The notes under the pieces are model-generated. The model worked only from the letters and a program-made list of their open reading frames with translations, did not search any database and had not been told where the DNA came from. DNA of 64,000 bases from Shewanella sp. KT0246 (GTDB lineage Bacteria; Pseudomonadota; Gammaproteobacteria; Enterobacterales; Shewanellaceae), in contig NZ_BPEV01000010.1 in NCBI RefSeq assembly GCF_019654955.1, forward strand, positions 1-64,000. The letters run 5' to 3'. This document shows positions 35,329 through 44,799 of this stretch, piece after piece. Positions within the stretch are counted from its first letter, which is position 1, and each line of letters starts with the position of its first letter. Both the position numbers and the translations under genes were made by a program.

Positions 35329-36525
35329 TTAGTAGTTAGCTTGGAATGTCAGCCATAATTTATCGGTATCATTTGAGAAATCATAACCTTCGTCAGCACC
35401 ACTGAAACTTGCATATTTAACGCCTAGGCTATAATGCTTCGCAAATGGGTATGTAGCAGCAACGCCCCACTCAGTACCCATATCGATATCACCATAATCT
35501 GACTCAAACTGGTGGTATTTAGCCAAAAGTTTAAGGCCGGCAATTTTACCCGTTACAATCACATGGGTATCAACTAAACCATTATCCCAGTTACCTTTAC
35601 CGCCAAATAAAAACTTATCAGTCCAACCGTTAAAGGCATGTAATGTTGCTAATGGTGTAATAAAGCCAGCTTTGCCGCTGTCAGAACCAAGTACTTCGTA
35701 GCCAATTTTTGCGCCAAAAGCATCAAAATCAATACCGGCACCTAATTTGTAATAATCAGCACTGTAACTTACTGGGTTATCACCGCCTTCAGACTGCTGA
35801 GCATATTCAGCTTCATAGCTCACTTTCAGTGCATCTAACTTAATATTACCCGTTGCACGAACACCAAAGGTATCAGTTGAGAATGCAGCAACATCTGTAT
35901 TATCAATCAAATAGCCGTAACCACTTAAATTAACAAACTCGAGTCCTTTGTAATTGATATTGATTAAGCTGGTTTCGTTCTCGTGTTCTTCTTTACCTGA
36001 GCCTTCTGGGAAAATACGATTCACATTGGCCACATACGCATAATAGGCAGTGAGGTTTTCAATCGCCGTATTTTTAACAGATACCGCATCGTAAGTTTGT
36101 TCATTTTGACGGAAGCCAACCCCACCAACAAAACGCTGATTATCTAATAAAATGCGTTGACGGCCTAATTTAGCTAAGGTTTCAGCAGGCCCTTTGTAAC
36201 CAATAAAGCCTTGGTTTATTTGAGTATATTTGTAATCACCAATTAAAGGTTCATTATCGGTTGAACGCACATCGTCAACTTCTGCTAAAGCAAATAGATT
36301 ATAAATATCACCGGTTTGATAAGTTAAACGAGTACGTAATGTGGTTTGATTTTGCTGGTCAACATTCGCCACATCGACATCTTCATAGCGAAGTCTAAAC
36401 TGCACATTCACTGAAGAGTCATCGATAAAAGCTTTTTTTAATGGATCGACGCTTTCTGATTCAGCGTAAGCTGCAGATGTCGCTAATCCGGCAAGAACAG
36501 CTAATGTGAGGGTAGTTAATTTCAT
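35329..36525 (-). CDS. Outer-membrane porin (alginate-export/OprD-like barrel)
   Basis: The signal peptide (1-21, ending AAYA) is followed by a 16- to 18-strand barrel pattern. VNVQFRLRYEDV, TTLRTRLTYQTGD, AKLGRQRILLDNQRFVGGVGFRQ and the final LWLTFQANY are typical of the AlgE-type/substrate-specific porin superfamily. The C-terminal Tyr is the usual barrel end. The substrate is unknown. The name of the superfamily does not mean alginate transport. Confidence 0.85.
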   Translation of the reverse strand: MKLTTLTLAVLAGLATSAAYAESESVDPLKKAFIDDSSVNVQFRLRYEDVDVANVDQQNQTTLRTRLTYQTGDIYNLFALAEVDDVRSTDNEPLIGDYKYTQINQGFIGYKGPAETLAKLGRQRILLDNQRFVGGVGFRQNEQTYDAVSVKNTAIENLTAYYAYVANVNRIFPEGSGKEEHENETSLININYKGLEFVNLSGYGYLIDNTDVAAFSTDTFGVRATGNIKLDALKVSYEAEYAQQSEGGDNPVSYSADYYKLGAGIDFDAFGAKIGYEVLGSDSGKAGFITPLATLHAFNGWTDKFLFGGKGNWDNGLVDTHVIVTGKIAGLKLLAKYHQFESDYGDIDMGTEWGVAATYPFAKHYSLGVKYASFSGADEGYDFSNDTDKLWLTFQANY

Positions 36526-36785
36526 TTATTGTAATCCTTATATTTCATCATCTCGAGTGATGTTATATAGGTGAAATAAACTATAAATATTGATCTAAAA
36601 CAATGTTACAAAAAGACTACAATTACGTATCAATAATTGTGAGCAAGATCATTAACTAATACTAATTTAGCATACCTCGAAATAGGTATTTTCAGTGATA
36701 CCTCATGTATGATTTGCTAAATAACCAATATCGATTTTAGCTTTATGCTAACAAAATATGTAATCCGCATATAAACAGCCAAAAA
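36526..36785. other. Porin promoter region with a CRP-like site
   Basis: TGTGA and TCATT spaced by six bases (36638-36653) resemble a CRP box with a weak right half, about 115 bp before the porin start. With the following terminator the gap is 304 bp. No gene is seen. Confidence 0.35.
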
Positions 36786-36813
36786 AAAGCCTGAAATAAA
36801 AATTTCAGGCTTT
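36786..36813 (-). terminator. Intrinsic terminator after the orphan prepilin
   Basis: AAAGCCTGAAAT pairs with ATTTCAGGCTTT around a 4-nt loop. A long T run follows on the minus strand. Confidence 0.85.
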
Positions 36814-36829
36814 ATCATTTTCGATGAAG

Positions 36830-37327
36830 TTAACAACCCGTAACGGTTAAATCATAAAACGCAGGCTCTGCAGCATTCGCTGTCACGCTATAGCGTAAGT
36901 TACAATTACTATTGATATCGTATCCTTGTGGGAAAATGTACACACCAGAGTTGGGTACATCATAGATCCCCCAATCTTGAGTAAATGCTTCCGCTGGACT
37001 GGCTAACTCAGCAAAGTCCCCTTCTACAGCTTTAGGTATATTCACTTTAGTCGCACTAATGTAGCCAACTGTCGTTGCGATTTTTACGCCGTTAACCTCA
37101 ACTTCACCTGACTCTAGACTCGTTTGCGAGTCGATAGCCGCTTTTGAATAAACCAGTGAATTCGCCGATTGTAAACTCGCTTGTAAGCTTTGTAAGTTGG
37201 CAGTCACTGCGTCTGTTTTCAGATTTAAAAACTTAGGTGCAGCCACAACAGCTAACACACCTAAAATAATAATGACGACCACAAGTTCTATTAACGTAAA
37301 GCCACGTTGTGAATAACTGCTTCTCAT
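36830..37327 (-). CDS. Orphan type IV prepilin-like protein (MSHA-type)
   Basis: [27 protein letters not shown] is the class III prepilin signal and helix, cut after Gly by a PilD-type peptidase. The C-terminal region is a small pilin globular domain with a Cys pair (SNCNLRY and TVTGC). The start at 37327 gives a short leader MRSSYSQRG; the upstream frame adds 16 residues that do not fit. No secretin, ATPase or peptidase gene is adjacent. It shares NSLVYSKAAI with the second orphan prepilin at 58461. Confidence 0.85.
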   Translation of the reverse strand: MRSSYSQRGFTLIELVVVIIILGVLAVVAAPKFLNLKTDAVTANLQSLQASLQSANSLVYSKAAIDSQTSLESGEVEVNGVKIATTVGYISATKVNIPKAVEGDFAELASPAEAFTQDWGIYDVPNSGVYIFPQGYDINSNCNLRYSVTANAAEPAFYDLTVTGC

Positions 37328-37530
37328 AATACTTCTCAAATAATATGATATTTCAATAGGTTTAAAACAAGCCAAACCCTATCAAAATCAATAAGATTAA
37401 TAATAGCCGCAGCATATATGAAGTCCGTAAACTCAACCACTACATACGTAACAAAAAGGTTTTAAATTGTTGGTAGAATTACGCTTTTGTTACACAAGTC
37501 GTACTTTTAAGCCATCAAACATCCAGCGTA

Positions 37531-38103
37531 TTACAGTAGCTCTTGTTGAATTAACTTCAGCAAAAAGGTCTCACGCTCAATGGATAAGCCTTTCTTGTCA
37601 CTATTGGCCATCGTATCAAGGTTATGTTGAATGGCTTGATCAATGTCCATCCAAACAGGCTTCATGCCATTATTAATTTCATGCTGCTCAAATTGGGTAT
37701 CACCTAACTCTTGATCTATTTCACAGGTATAACAATAAGACAGCATATGCATGAGGTTTGCCCCATTCCTAGCCCAAGGGCGGTACTCTTCATATAAACC
37801 AAACTCGTTAATATTTCGAATATCACGCGCGCCAGTTTCCTCACTCAACTCACGGACTAAGCCTTGCTCAATATCTTCGTGATCATCAACACCACCGCCT
37901 GGCAATGAGTAATCATGATAACGGGCGGTATACAACATCAGTATTTTCTGACCTTGCAGCACAATCGCCCTTGCAGCTCGTCGAGTTAGCATGACGTTAT
38001 TTGTATCGTTCACAAATTCAATGGGGGTATCGGGATGATGAGTGGTTTTTAAATGGCGCATAAGCAAGTAACGAGAATCACAATAATTGAAAAGGCGCAT
38101 CAT
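37531..38103 (-). CDS. Nudix hydrolase
   Basis: The Nudix box is complete: G-GVDDH-E-DIEQGLV-RELSEETGA, matching Gx5Ex7REUxEExGU. A preceding AARAIVLQGQKILMLYTARYHDYSLPGGG is the usual strand set. The first 40 residues before the fold are not conserved, so the true start could be an internal Met (residue 2 or 15). Nudix enzymes split nucleoside diphosphate-linked compounds; the substrate is unknown. It is divergent to deoD. Confidence 0.85.
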   Translation of the reverse strand: MMRLFNYCDSRYLLMRHLKTTHHPDTPIEFVNDTNNVMLTRRAARAIVLQGQKILMLYTARYHDYSLPGGGVDDHEDIEQGLVRELSEETGARDIRNINEFGLYEEYRPWARNGANLMHMLSYCYTCEIDQELGDTQFEQHEINNGMKPVWMDIDQAIQHNLDTMANSDKKGLSIERETFLLKLIQQELL

Positions 38104-38223
38104 ACGCCAATTTTGTGATCCACTGATAGTTTTTGCTGCTCTTTCAATCTATGCGGACTTTTGTCCTCACAGCTTAAGTTCTCGCCACTTATTATCGAGT
38201 TAATTAAAAAAAGGGGAAATACA

Positions 38224-38928
38224 ATGACCGCACACATCAATGGCAAACTGGGTGATTTTGCCGAAACCATTATTATGCCGGGCGATCCGCTACGCGCTAA
38301 ATACATTGCAGAAACCTTCTTAGACAATGCAGTCGAAGTGACCAACATTCGAAACATGTTGGGTTATACCGGTTTTTATAACGGCCAAAGAATTTCAGTC
38401 ATGGGACACGGGATGGGGATCCCGTCGATGGTGCTGTATGCCCATGAATTAGTAAATGACTTTGGCGTAAAGCGCATTATTCGAGTAGGCAGTTTAGGTG
38501 CGACGCAACATGATGTAAAAATTAACGACGTCATTTTAGCCCAAGCAGCAGGCACCGACTCACCAACCAACGCTAAACGAAGTAGTGGTTATCAAATGGC
38601 TACATCGGCAACGTTCAGCCTATTAAACAAAGCCTACACTATTGCTCAACAAGAACAGATTAACGTTAAGGTGGGCAATATTTTCACTGGCGATCTGTAT
38701 TACGATCCAGACGAAGATATGATCCCAGCACTTGAACGTTTTGGTGTATTAGGCATCGATATGGAGGTCGCAGGCCTTTACGGGTTAGCTCATCAACACG
38801 GAATTGAATCATTAGCGATTTTGACAGTATCAGACCACTGCTTAACGGGCGAAGAAACCACCGCCGAAGCAAGACAATTAACCTTTAACCAAATGATAAA
38901 GCTGGCATTAGAAACAGCAAGTCAATAA
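38224..38928 (+). CDS. deoD: DeoD-type purine nucleoside phosphorylase
   Basis: The 234-residue product aligns with DeoD throughout: HINGKLGDFAETIIMPGDPLRAKYIAETFL, VMGHGMGIPS, IIRVGSLGA, GIDMEVAGLYG, and VSDH with the catalytic Asp. It splits purine nucleosides to base and ribose-1-phosphate. I take the ATG at 38224, where AAGGGG lies upstream. The longer frame from 38161 is not conserved. It is followed by an MFS gene, which may carry nucleosides or bases. Confidence 0.92.
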   Translation: MTAHINGKLGDFAETIIMPGDPLRAKYIAETFLDNAVEVTNIRNMLGYTGFYNGQRISVMGHGMGIPSMVLYAHELVNDFGVKRIIRVGSLGATQHDVKINDVILAQAAGTDSPTNAKRSSGYQMATSATFSLLNKAYTIAQQEQINVKVGNIFTGDLYYDPDEDMIPALERFGVLGIDMEVAGLYGLAHQHGIESLAILTVSDHCLTGEETTAEARQLTFNQMIKLALETASQ

Positions 38929-38967
38929 AACAACATTAGGGTTGTTACAGCATAAAGGGCACCAATT

Positions 38968-40140
38968 ATGAAAAATAAAATATCCTTAACTCTGCTCAGT
39001 TTCTTAGCCAACTTTGTGATGGCAGGTTTTGCTACGCAATTTGGCATGCTAATCGAGCCAATTGCCAATAAGTTTTCCGCTAACATCAATGAAGTAGCTT
39101 CTATTTTTTCATTACTCAATGGCGGCGCATTAGCAGGTACCATCGCCGCTTTCTTTTTGATTGAAAAAATCGGCGTCAAACGCATCACACTGATCAGTTA
39201 CGTATCTATCGCATTAAGTGCTGCAGCGCTGCATTTCACCAGTTCACTATCCGTTGTCATGATTGCCATGACAGTCATTGGTTTGTGTGGAGGTGTTGGG
39301 CTATGTATCGCGGGCACCATTGTGGTATCAGTCTGGAAAGATAAAATTCAAAGCACCATGCTTGTAGTACAAGATGCCACCTTCAATGTTGCAGGTGTCA
39401 TCTTCCCAATGATAACCACATACGCCCTAACCAATGCACTCTCTTGGAGTTACAGTTATTTAGCTGTGGGTATCGTTGCACTCGCTACAGCTGCTATTGC
39501 GCTGCTAACCAATTTTGACCTCTGTGAGTCTACATCTGCAACCGATGAAGCTGAAGAAAAGTCAGAATGGAACCTTGGCATCATTAGTGGTGGTGTAGGC
39601 TTGTTTCTGGGCATGCTGAGCCTCTATACCTTCCTCACTTGGGCACCGACATTTGTGTCGCAAAAATTTACTATCCCATTTGAAGAAGCTGGCAATATTA
39701 TTACTCAGTACTGGTCAGCAGCATTAATCGGTGCGTTAGTCTCAACAGCCATTGTATCGCGAGTTAAAATTCAGCACTTTATTATGGGAATGATCTCCCT
39801 CGCGTTAGTCATTACCAGCTTAATTGTAACGACAACTAACTTAGAGTGGATTGGCTACTTAACCTATGGCTACGGTTTTGCTTGTGCGGCGCTGTATAAT
39901 GCTTTCATTGCTTACGGCGTATCATTCGTCAAACAAGCAAGTAGCAAAAATGTGTCTTATATCTTAATCAGTGGTAGTGCTGGCGCAATGTTCAGCCCAG
40001 CGATTAGTTCAATGTTTGAAAGTATCATTGGCCTGCAAACTGTGATGTATGCTATCCCTGTCATTTACGCATTAATTATTATGATGTTAATTGCTTCTCG
40101 TCGCCAACAAGCGTCATTAGCGACTAAAGCTACAGCATAA
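38968..40140 (+). CDS. MFS transporter, TsgA-like
   Basis: The 390-residue, 12-helix protein resembles TsgA. The first half has FLANFVMAGFATQFGMLIEPIANKF and LLNGGALAGTIAAFFLIEKIG; a short hydrophilic loop (about 190-205) joins the halves. AAAGGG lies 8 bp upstream. It is 39 bp after deoD and probably cotranscribed, so nucleoside or base uptake is a reasonable guess (inference). A terminator follows. Confidence 0.78.
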   Translation: MKNKISLTLLSFLANFVMAGFATQFGMLIEPIANKFSANINEVASIFSLLNGGALAGTIAAFFLIEKIGVKRITLISYVSIALSAAALHFTSSLSVVMIAMTVIGLCGGVGLCIAGTIVVSVWKDKIQSTMLVVQDATFNVAGVIFPMITTYALTNALSWSYSYLAVGIVALATAAIALLTNFDLCESTSATDEAEEKSEWNLGIISGGVGLFLGMLSLYTFLTWAPTFVSQKFTIPFEEAGNIITQYWSAALIGALVSTAIVSRVKIQHFIMGMISLALVITSLIVTTTNLEWIGYLTYGYGFACAALYNAFIAYGVSFVKQASSKNVSYILISGSAGAMFSPAISSMFESIIGLQTVMYAIPVIYALIIMMLIASRRQQASLATKATA

Positions 40141-40159
40141 ACGGAAAATAAATTATTAA

Positions 40160-40195
40160 AAAAGCCTCTGATATCAAAATGATACAGAGGCTTTT
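40160..40195. terminator. Bidirectional intrinsic terminator
   Basis: AAAAGCCTCTG pairs with CAGAGGCTTTT, with an inner TATC/GATA stem. It lies between convergent genes. Confidence 0.85.
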
Positions 40196-40219
40196 ATATA
40201 AACCGTTAATGTAATCATT

Positions 40220-40894
40220 TTATTGTTCTATAAAAGCTTTCAGTCCAGCTAAGTCTTGAATAATAATGCCTTCTTTTTCACGCTTGATCAGTGCTAAATC
40301 TTCCAGCTTTTTAACTGCTCTTCGATATACTCTGTCAGTGGTAGCAAAGCGCTCGGCCTCTAAGTAACACCGATTAAATCCTTCAACGGGCTGGTCATGC
40401 AGGTACTGATGATATAAATCGTAGGCAATATTGTAAGCAATGGGATACAACATTCTTCGAGTCAAAATATCCACGGTATCTTGGTAGTCTATTGCAATTG
40501 CACTGGCAAAAAATAATGCAAACTGTGGGGTTTTAACTAATGCCTCATGTAACTTATCGCCATTAATAATTGATATAGATAATGGTTCTTCAGCAATAAT
40601 ATCCAACTGACAAAGATATTGAGTAAAAAACTCCATTTCGCCAAATATTTGCGAATCACATGTCATGGTACCTAGTTGGAAACTACGACCATTTCTGGCG
40701 GTATACCCCATAGAAATTCTGCCACTTGGAACATAAATCAGCTCATTCACCTGCTGACCTTGCTCCATTAATTTATAGTGACGCTCTACGGTTTTCGTTT
40801 CTGTAATACATTGCCTCATGATCTTCTCAATCGAATCATGATGCTGCTGCCACTGATCTCGAAACCTTCCCTTCGCAAGCGGTTTTAATTGCAT
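40220..40894 (-). CDS. Crp/Fnr-family transcription regulator
   Basis: The N-terminal cyclic-nucleotide-binding-like barrel (about 15-130) contains KLMEQGQQVNELIYVPSGRISMGYTARNGRSFQLGTM. The dimer helix follows, then a winged helix (ATTDRVYRRAVKKLEDLALIKREKEGIII, about 185-215). There is no N-terminal Cys cluster, so it is not FNR itself. It is convergent with the deoD operon. The E. coli YeiL protein, near nucleoside genes, has similar layout, but the target here is unknown. Confidence 0.8.
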   Translation of the reverse strand: MQLKPLAKGRFRDQWQQHHDSIEKIMRQCITETKTVERHYKLMEQGQQVNELIYVPSGRISMGYTARNGRSFQLGTMTCDSQIFGEMEFFTQYLCQLDIIAEEPLSISIINGDKLHEALVKTPQFALFFASAIAIDYQDTVDILTRRMLYPIAYNIAYDLYHQYLHDQPVEGFNRCYLEAERFATTDRVYRRAVKKLEDLALIKREKEGIIIQDLAGLKAFIEQ

Positions 40895-41183
40895 ATCAAC
40901 GTCTATATAAGCTCATTTTCTCTCGATTATAACGGCTAATTGATAGCTTACGTAATCTCACTGCCATTCAAAGCCAATAAATAGCTTAAATTCGCTAATA
41001 AACGAAACCACACAATTCAAGCCTCATCACTTCAGTCTTTACATCGCTCACACTTTTATATAAATTAAATAAAACATAAACCATTGATAAATAACAATAA
41101 TTGATACATTTTCACACAAGTGTTGCCAAACAGTAACAGCTGAAGTTGTTATTTAAATCAGTAAACAGACAAGGATGTAAAAT

Positions 41184-42218
41184 ATGAAACGATGCCACTC
41201 TCAGCCACTCAAACTGACCGCTGCGATTGCTATTAGCTTTGTGGCTTTTTCTGCTCAAGCTAATGATACGCTAGCATCAGCTAATAACAGTTTTCATCAC
41301 GATACTAGTGCTTCATATATCACTGATACAGACAACAGCGACAACGCTTATCTATTTGCCAGTTATCGTTATTATTTTGATGCCGTCAGTACTGAAATAG
41401 GTCCTTGGGCCCTAAATACCTTCTTGGCTCAATCTTCAAACTTCGGCGTAAACTACCTAAAATCAGATCTAGCCGAATCCAGCAGTTATCAAGTCGATGG
41501 CACTTATGTTTTTGAATCAAACTGGTTCATTGGCGCAAATTATCAGCAAATCAATGATGACGATGACTCCACTGCTTGGCCATATAATTACGACGAGTCA
41601 CTTTATGGTCTTAAGCTAGGTTATTACTTAAACGAAAGCTCGCAAATCTCCATTTTTTACCAAAACCAAAGTGGATCAGATAGTTATCAACACACAAGTG
41701 GCAGTGGTCAGAATTTCCAAATCGGCTTATTAGCAGCTAATTTTGATAACCAATCCGATACCTTCGGCATAGAAACTCAAAGTTATATCCCAATGGAGTC
41801 AATTAATGGGGTGAATTTGTTTGCACGTTGGCAGTACACCGATGCGAGTCAATATTATTATTATCGACTCGCGCAAGATGGATTTATGCCAGAACGCTAC
41901 TTCACCACTGACATTGATAATACATTCAACCACATTTATCTAGCCGCTGATTTTTACATCAATAAGTCGTGGTCAATAGGCGCGCAATATGCTTGGCAAG
42001 ATATTGATATAAAGCAATTTAATAGCAGCAGTTTCACCCCTGAAGGTGAAACAATCGAACTCTCTGAGAGTGTCAATAATTATGGTCTTAATACTGCTTA
42101 CTGGTGGCAGATATCAGCCCATTTTTCTGCTAAATTTAGCGCCAGTAAATTGTTAAATGATGATGGCGGCGCTCAAGATGGGTTACTTCTTGGTATAGAA
42201 ATGAACGCGCGTTTTTAA
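41184..42218 (+). CDS. Putative outer-membrane beta-barrel protein
   Basis: The signal peptide ends at about residue 26 (AQA). The rest alternates polar and aromatic residues in short strands (AYLFASYRYYF, SLYGLKLGYYL, HIYLAADFYINKSWSIGAQY) and ends with LLLGIEMNARF, a barrel-type C-terminal Phe. I cannot name the family. The region is rich in Ser, Asn and Asp. AAGGA is a good ribosome site. It is monocistronic. Confidence 0.75.
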   Translation: MKRCHSQPLKLTAAIAISFVAFSAQANDTLASANNSFHHDTSASYITDTDNSDNAYLFASYRYYFDAVSTEIGPWALNTFLAQSSNFGVNYLKSDLAESSSYQVDGTYVFESNWFIGANYQQINDDDDSTAWPYNYDESLYGLKLGYYLNESSQISIFYQNQSGSDSYQHTSGSGQNFQIGLLAANFDNQSDTFGIETQSYIPMESINGVNLFARWQYTDASQYYYYRLAQDGFMPERYFTTDIDNTFNHIYLAADFYINKSWSIGAQYAWQDIDIKQFNSSSFTPEGETIELSESVNNYGLNTAYWWQISAHFSAKFSASKLLNDDGGAQDGLLLGIEMNARF

Positions 42219-42334
42219 TCAATAAGTTATATATCAAAGCATCTAGCAGCGTGTTTTAGCACACTGCTAGATGATTTAATGAGGTTCACTTTAAAGTACG
42301 AAATACTCTTACTCACAAAACTGGATTGAGATGA

Positions 42335-42730
42335 TTAATCCGCTAGACTCACCACATCGACATCCATAGACGTCGATGTCCATTCAGTATCAATTTCACC
42401 TAGCAAGGTTAATTTGGTATCTGGAGTAGCACTAATTCCTCTCCAATCATCGTTATCAATTTCAACAATGATCTCGCCACTTTCATCTTTAAATCGATAT
42501 TCCTCATCACCTAAAGACTCAACAATATAACCCGTTAAAACTGCTGGTGTATCATCTTTTGCTTCAAGCGCATTTGCCGCAGTATAGACTTCTCCACGGC
42601 TAGGACCAGTAAAGCCACCAGCTTGCTTAACCGCTGGTTTAATCAGCGCCGTATCAGTATAAGCTTCTGGCTGACTAGCAATGGCTGTAGTTGATGCGAA
42701 TAACACGCCACAGACTAATATTTTTTTCAT
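42335..42730 (-). CDS. YgiW/YdeI-family OB-fold periplasmic stress protein
   Basis: The signal peptide ends ASTTAIAS. GGFTGPSRGEVYTAANAL, the acidic-aromatic YRFKDESGEIIVEIDNDDWRG, and PDTKLTLLGEID give the BOF domain of YgiW/YdeI. In E. coli and Salmonella these proteins help against peroxide, metals and antimicrobial peptides. Length 131 fits. Ribosome site GAGG. It stands alone. Confidence 0.87.
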   Translation of the reverse strand: MKKILVCGVLFASTTAIASQPEAYTDTALIKPAVKQAGGFTGPSRGEVYTAANALEAKDDTPAVLTGYIVESLGDEEYRFKDESGEIIVEIDNDDWRGISATPDTKLTLLGEIDTEWTSTSMDVDVVSLAD

Positions 42731-42881
42731 TTTATGACCTCAAGATAGATGACGTTTGATAGCAGTATCTTACGACATAAAACCTGTACTGAAGCTTACC
42801 TTTACAATCGTTAATATTAATCATCGTTAATGGTTATAGAATTAACATAGTTGCGGACATTTATATTCTGTATTGGCTATA

Positions 42882-43202
42882 TTAATCGTTCACCATCGAC
42901 TCGCATTCAAAGCCTTGGCGCATTGAGTCAAAGCGACATTGCGAGCCACACTGCCATGGCGCATTGTTGTATTGAGCTGAAATGCTTTGAGCATGAACCT
43001 TACAAGATTCGTAACTGGTAAAGTCGGTTTCCATTTCATATGCGGCTGAGTTATAACCATTTTTATATACAAAAGAGCTCCAGATTTCTGGGCCTTTATG
43101 TTGGTTTGATAGATTAATCATCACTACCGAAGTAATGACAGTTATCAGCAAACCAATGATAATGACAATGGACACTAGATTTGAATTTTTGGCTGTAGTC
43201 AT
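42882..43202 (-). CDS. Small membrane-anchored protein, unknown function
   Basis: The 106-residue product has one N-terminal helix (about 8-30) and a short outer domain with four Cys (ESCKVH, WQCGSQCRF, ECESM). They may form disulfides in the periplasm. I do not recognise the family. A ribosome site is not clear. It is the last gene before the tandem-repeat array, whose divergent neighbour is the SDR gene. Confidence 0.6.
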   Translation of the reverse strand: MTTAKNSNLVSIVIIIGLLITVITSVVMINLSNQHKGPEIWSSFVYKNGYNSAAYEMETDFTSYESCKVHAQSISAQYNNAPWQCGSQCRFDSMRQGFECESMVND

Positions 43203-43277
43203 AATTAAAGTAGCAATAGGAATAATTGAAGTAGCATAAGACTATCTCGTTGAAAAGCAATCTCCTTGGAACTTATC

Positions 43278-43443
43278 CTTTCACCTTTCATCTTTCACCT
43301 TTCACCCCTCATCTTTCATCTTTCATCTTTTAATCTTTCATCTTTTAATCTTTCATCTTTTAATCTTTCATCTTTTAATCTTTTAATCTTTTAATCTTTT
43401 AATCTTTTAATCTTTTAATCTTTTAATCTTTTAATCTTTTAAT
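43278..43443. repeat. 166-bp tandem-repeat array of 7- and 8-bp units
   Basis: Seven CTTTCAY-type 7-mers (one is CCCTCAT) lead into alternating CTTTTAAT and CTTTCAT. Nine consecutive CTTTTAAT 8-mers end it (43372-43443). It sits between divergent genes with no coding frame over it. Copy number is likely to vary by slippage. Confidence 0.95.
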
Positions 43444-43499
43444 CTGAATTGGAATAATAAACTGGCTTTTAACGGATACTATTGAGTTTTTAGCAGAGC

Positions 43500-43520
43500 A
43501 TTATCAACAAAATCGATAAA
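43500..43520. repeat. Dispersed 21-bp motif, copy 1
   Basis: The motif ATTATCAACAAAATCGATAAA occurs here and exactly again at 44624-44644, each followed by [G/C]TGATTC. A partial copy (AATAATCAACAAAATC) is near 48268. TTATC and GATAA form a dyad inside it. It lies about 105 bp before the SDR gene. Confidence 0.75.
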
Positions 43521-43626
43521 GTGATTCTATAGATACTGGCATTATCAATGATTTATTAAATGCTAATATTATTGTATTAAGTTCGTGGATATCATCCCGA
43601 TAGCATTTAATTTTTAGGAATACATC

Positions 43627-44433
43627 ATGCAAAAAATCATTCTTGTTACTGGTTCTACAGATGGAATTGGATTAGAAACTGCAAAAATGTTACTCGCTGA
43701 AGGCCATAAAGTATTACTTCATGGACGTAACCCTAACAAACTTGCCGAAGTGGAAACGCTGCTTACTAACAGCTCCTCTGCCGCACAAATCGAAACGTAT
43801 GTTGCCGATTTATCTAGCATGAGTGATGTCAAAAAGTTAGCAGCAAACATTAAAGAAAAACACAGTAAACTGGATGTGCTAATTAACAATGCTGGGGTTT
43901 ATAACCCTACGACGTTAATCACCTCAGACGGCTTAGATTCACGCTATGCAGTAAACACTTTTGCGCCTTATTTACTTAGTAAGTTGTTAATGCCGATCAT
44001 GGATAATAGCGGCCGCATTGTGAATTTATCTTCAGCTGCACAAGCCGCTTTTTTAGCAAGCGACATGGCACAGCCAAGTCAGTTATCTGATAGTACTGTC
44101 TATGCCCAAAGTAAACTTGCGCTGACAATGTGGTCACGAGATCTCGCCTTATCAGTTCAAGGTCATGGACCTATGATCGTCTCGGTCAATCCTGCTTCGA
44201 TGTTAGGCAGCAAAATGGTTAAACAAGCATACGGTGTGGCTGGCGGAGATTTATCAATTGGTGCGGATATTCTAACCAGAGCGGCATTATCAGAAGAGTT
44301 TGCTCAAGCAACTGGGCAATATTTTGATAATGACAGAGGCCAATTTGCATCACCTCACCCTGATGCACTTGATGTAGCTAAAACCGCAAAAGTGGTTGCA
44401 GTGCTTGAGCGAGTTCTTACAGAGCTAAGCTAA
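43627..44433 (+). CDS. Short-chain dehydrogenase/reductase
   Basis: The Rossmann start is LVTGSTDGIGLETAK (TGxxxGIG), followed by VLINNAGVY (NNAG), NLSSAAQ with the catalytic Ser, and YAQSKLAL (YxxxK). At 268 residues it is a classic SDR for NAD(P). HGRN at the second strand suggests NADP preference (Arg). Ribosome site AGGAA. The substrate is unknown. It is monocistronic and is preceded by the tandem array and the dispersed motif. Confidence 0.88.
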   Translation: MQKIILVTGSTDGIGLETAKMLLAEGHKVLLHGRNPNKLAEVETLLTNSSSAAQIETYVADLSSMSDVKKLAANIKEKHSKLDVLINNAGVYNPTTLITSDGLDSRYAVNTFAPYLLSKLLMPIMDNSGRIVNLSSAAQAAFLASDMAQPSQLSDSTVYAQSKLALTMWSRDLALSVQGHGPMIVSVNPASMLGSKMVKQAYGVAGGDLSIGADILTRAALSEEFAQATGQYFDNDRGQFASPHPDALDVAKTAKVVAVLERVLTELS

Positions 44434-44471
44434 TAATTAAGCTCAGCTTCAATTACAGAAACCTTAATATT

Positions 44472-44505
44472 AAAAAGCTAATGGCCCGTGCCTTTAGCTT
44501 TTTTA
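44472..44505 (+). terminator. Intrinsic terminator after the SDR gene
   Basis: AAAGCTAA pairs with TTTAGCTTT around a GC-rich loop, followed by six T. Confidence 0.8.
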
Positions 44506-44799
44506 TTGCCCTGCGATGACTCATTCTTTTGATAAAACCTGTCATCTTCAGCATAAGCACAACGCCTTTTCATCGCGGCAAACCCTGAGTTGCATAACAG
44601 TCCTGTGACTTAGCAATAAAGCGATTATCAACAAAATCGATAAACTGATTCAATATAGTGCTTAATTATCAAGCTAAAAATCTACTGCTAAGATCGCCCT
44701 CATTGTATTGCTAGGTGTCTTTTCATCTAGCGTTGACCTGGAGTGTCTCCACTTCTAGGTGATGTATTCTCAATAAGACGACAGTCTTAAGGAAACGTT
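44506..44799 (+). other. Leader of the radical SAM gene with motif copy 2
   Basis: This carries the second exact copy of the dispersed motif (44624-44644). A hairpin AAGAC/GTCTT (44775-44788) lies just before the AAGGAAACG ribosome site, and a GGAG...CTCC hairpin lies near 44742. With the terminator the gap is 366 bp. No gene is seen. Confidence 0.5.

Noticed and set aside
35329..36525. Alginate exporter linked to the alginate lyase
   Set aside because: It is 19 kb away and only belongs to a broad porin superfamily; no alginate synthesis genes are present.
43278..43443. CRISPR-like array
   Set aside because: Units are 7-8 bp and contiguous with no spacers, and no cas gene is present.
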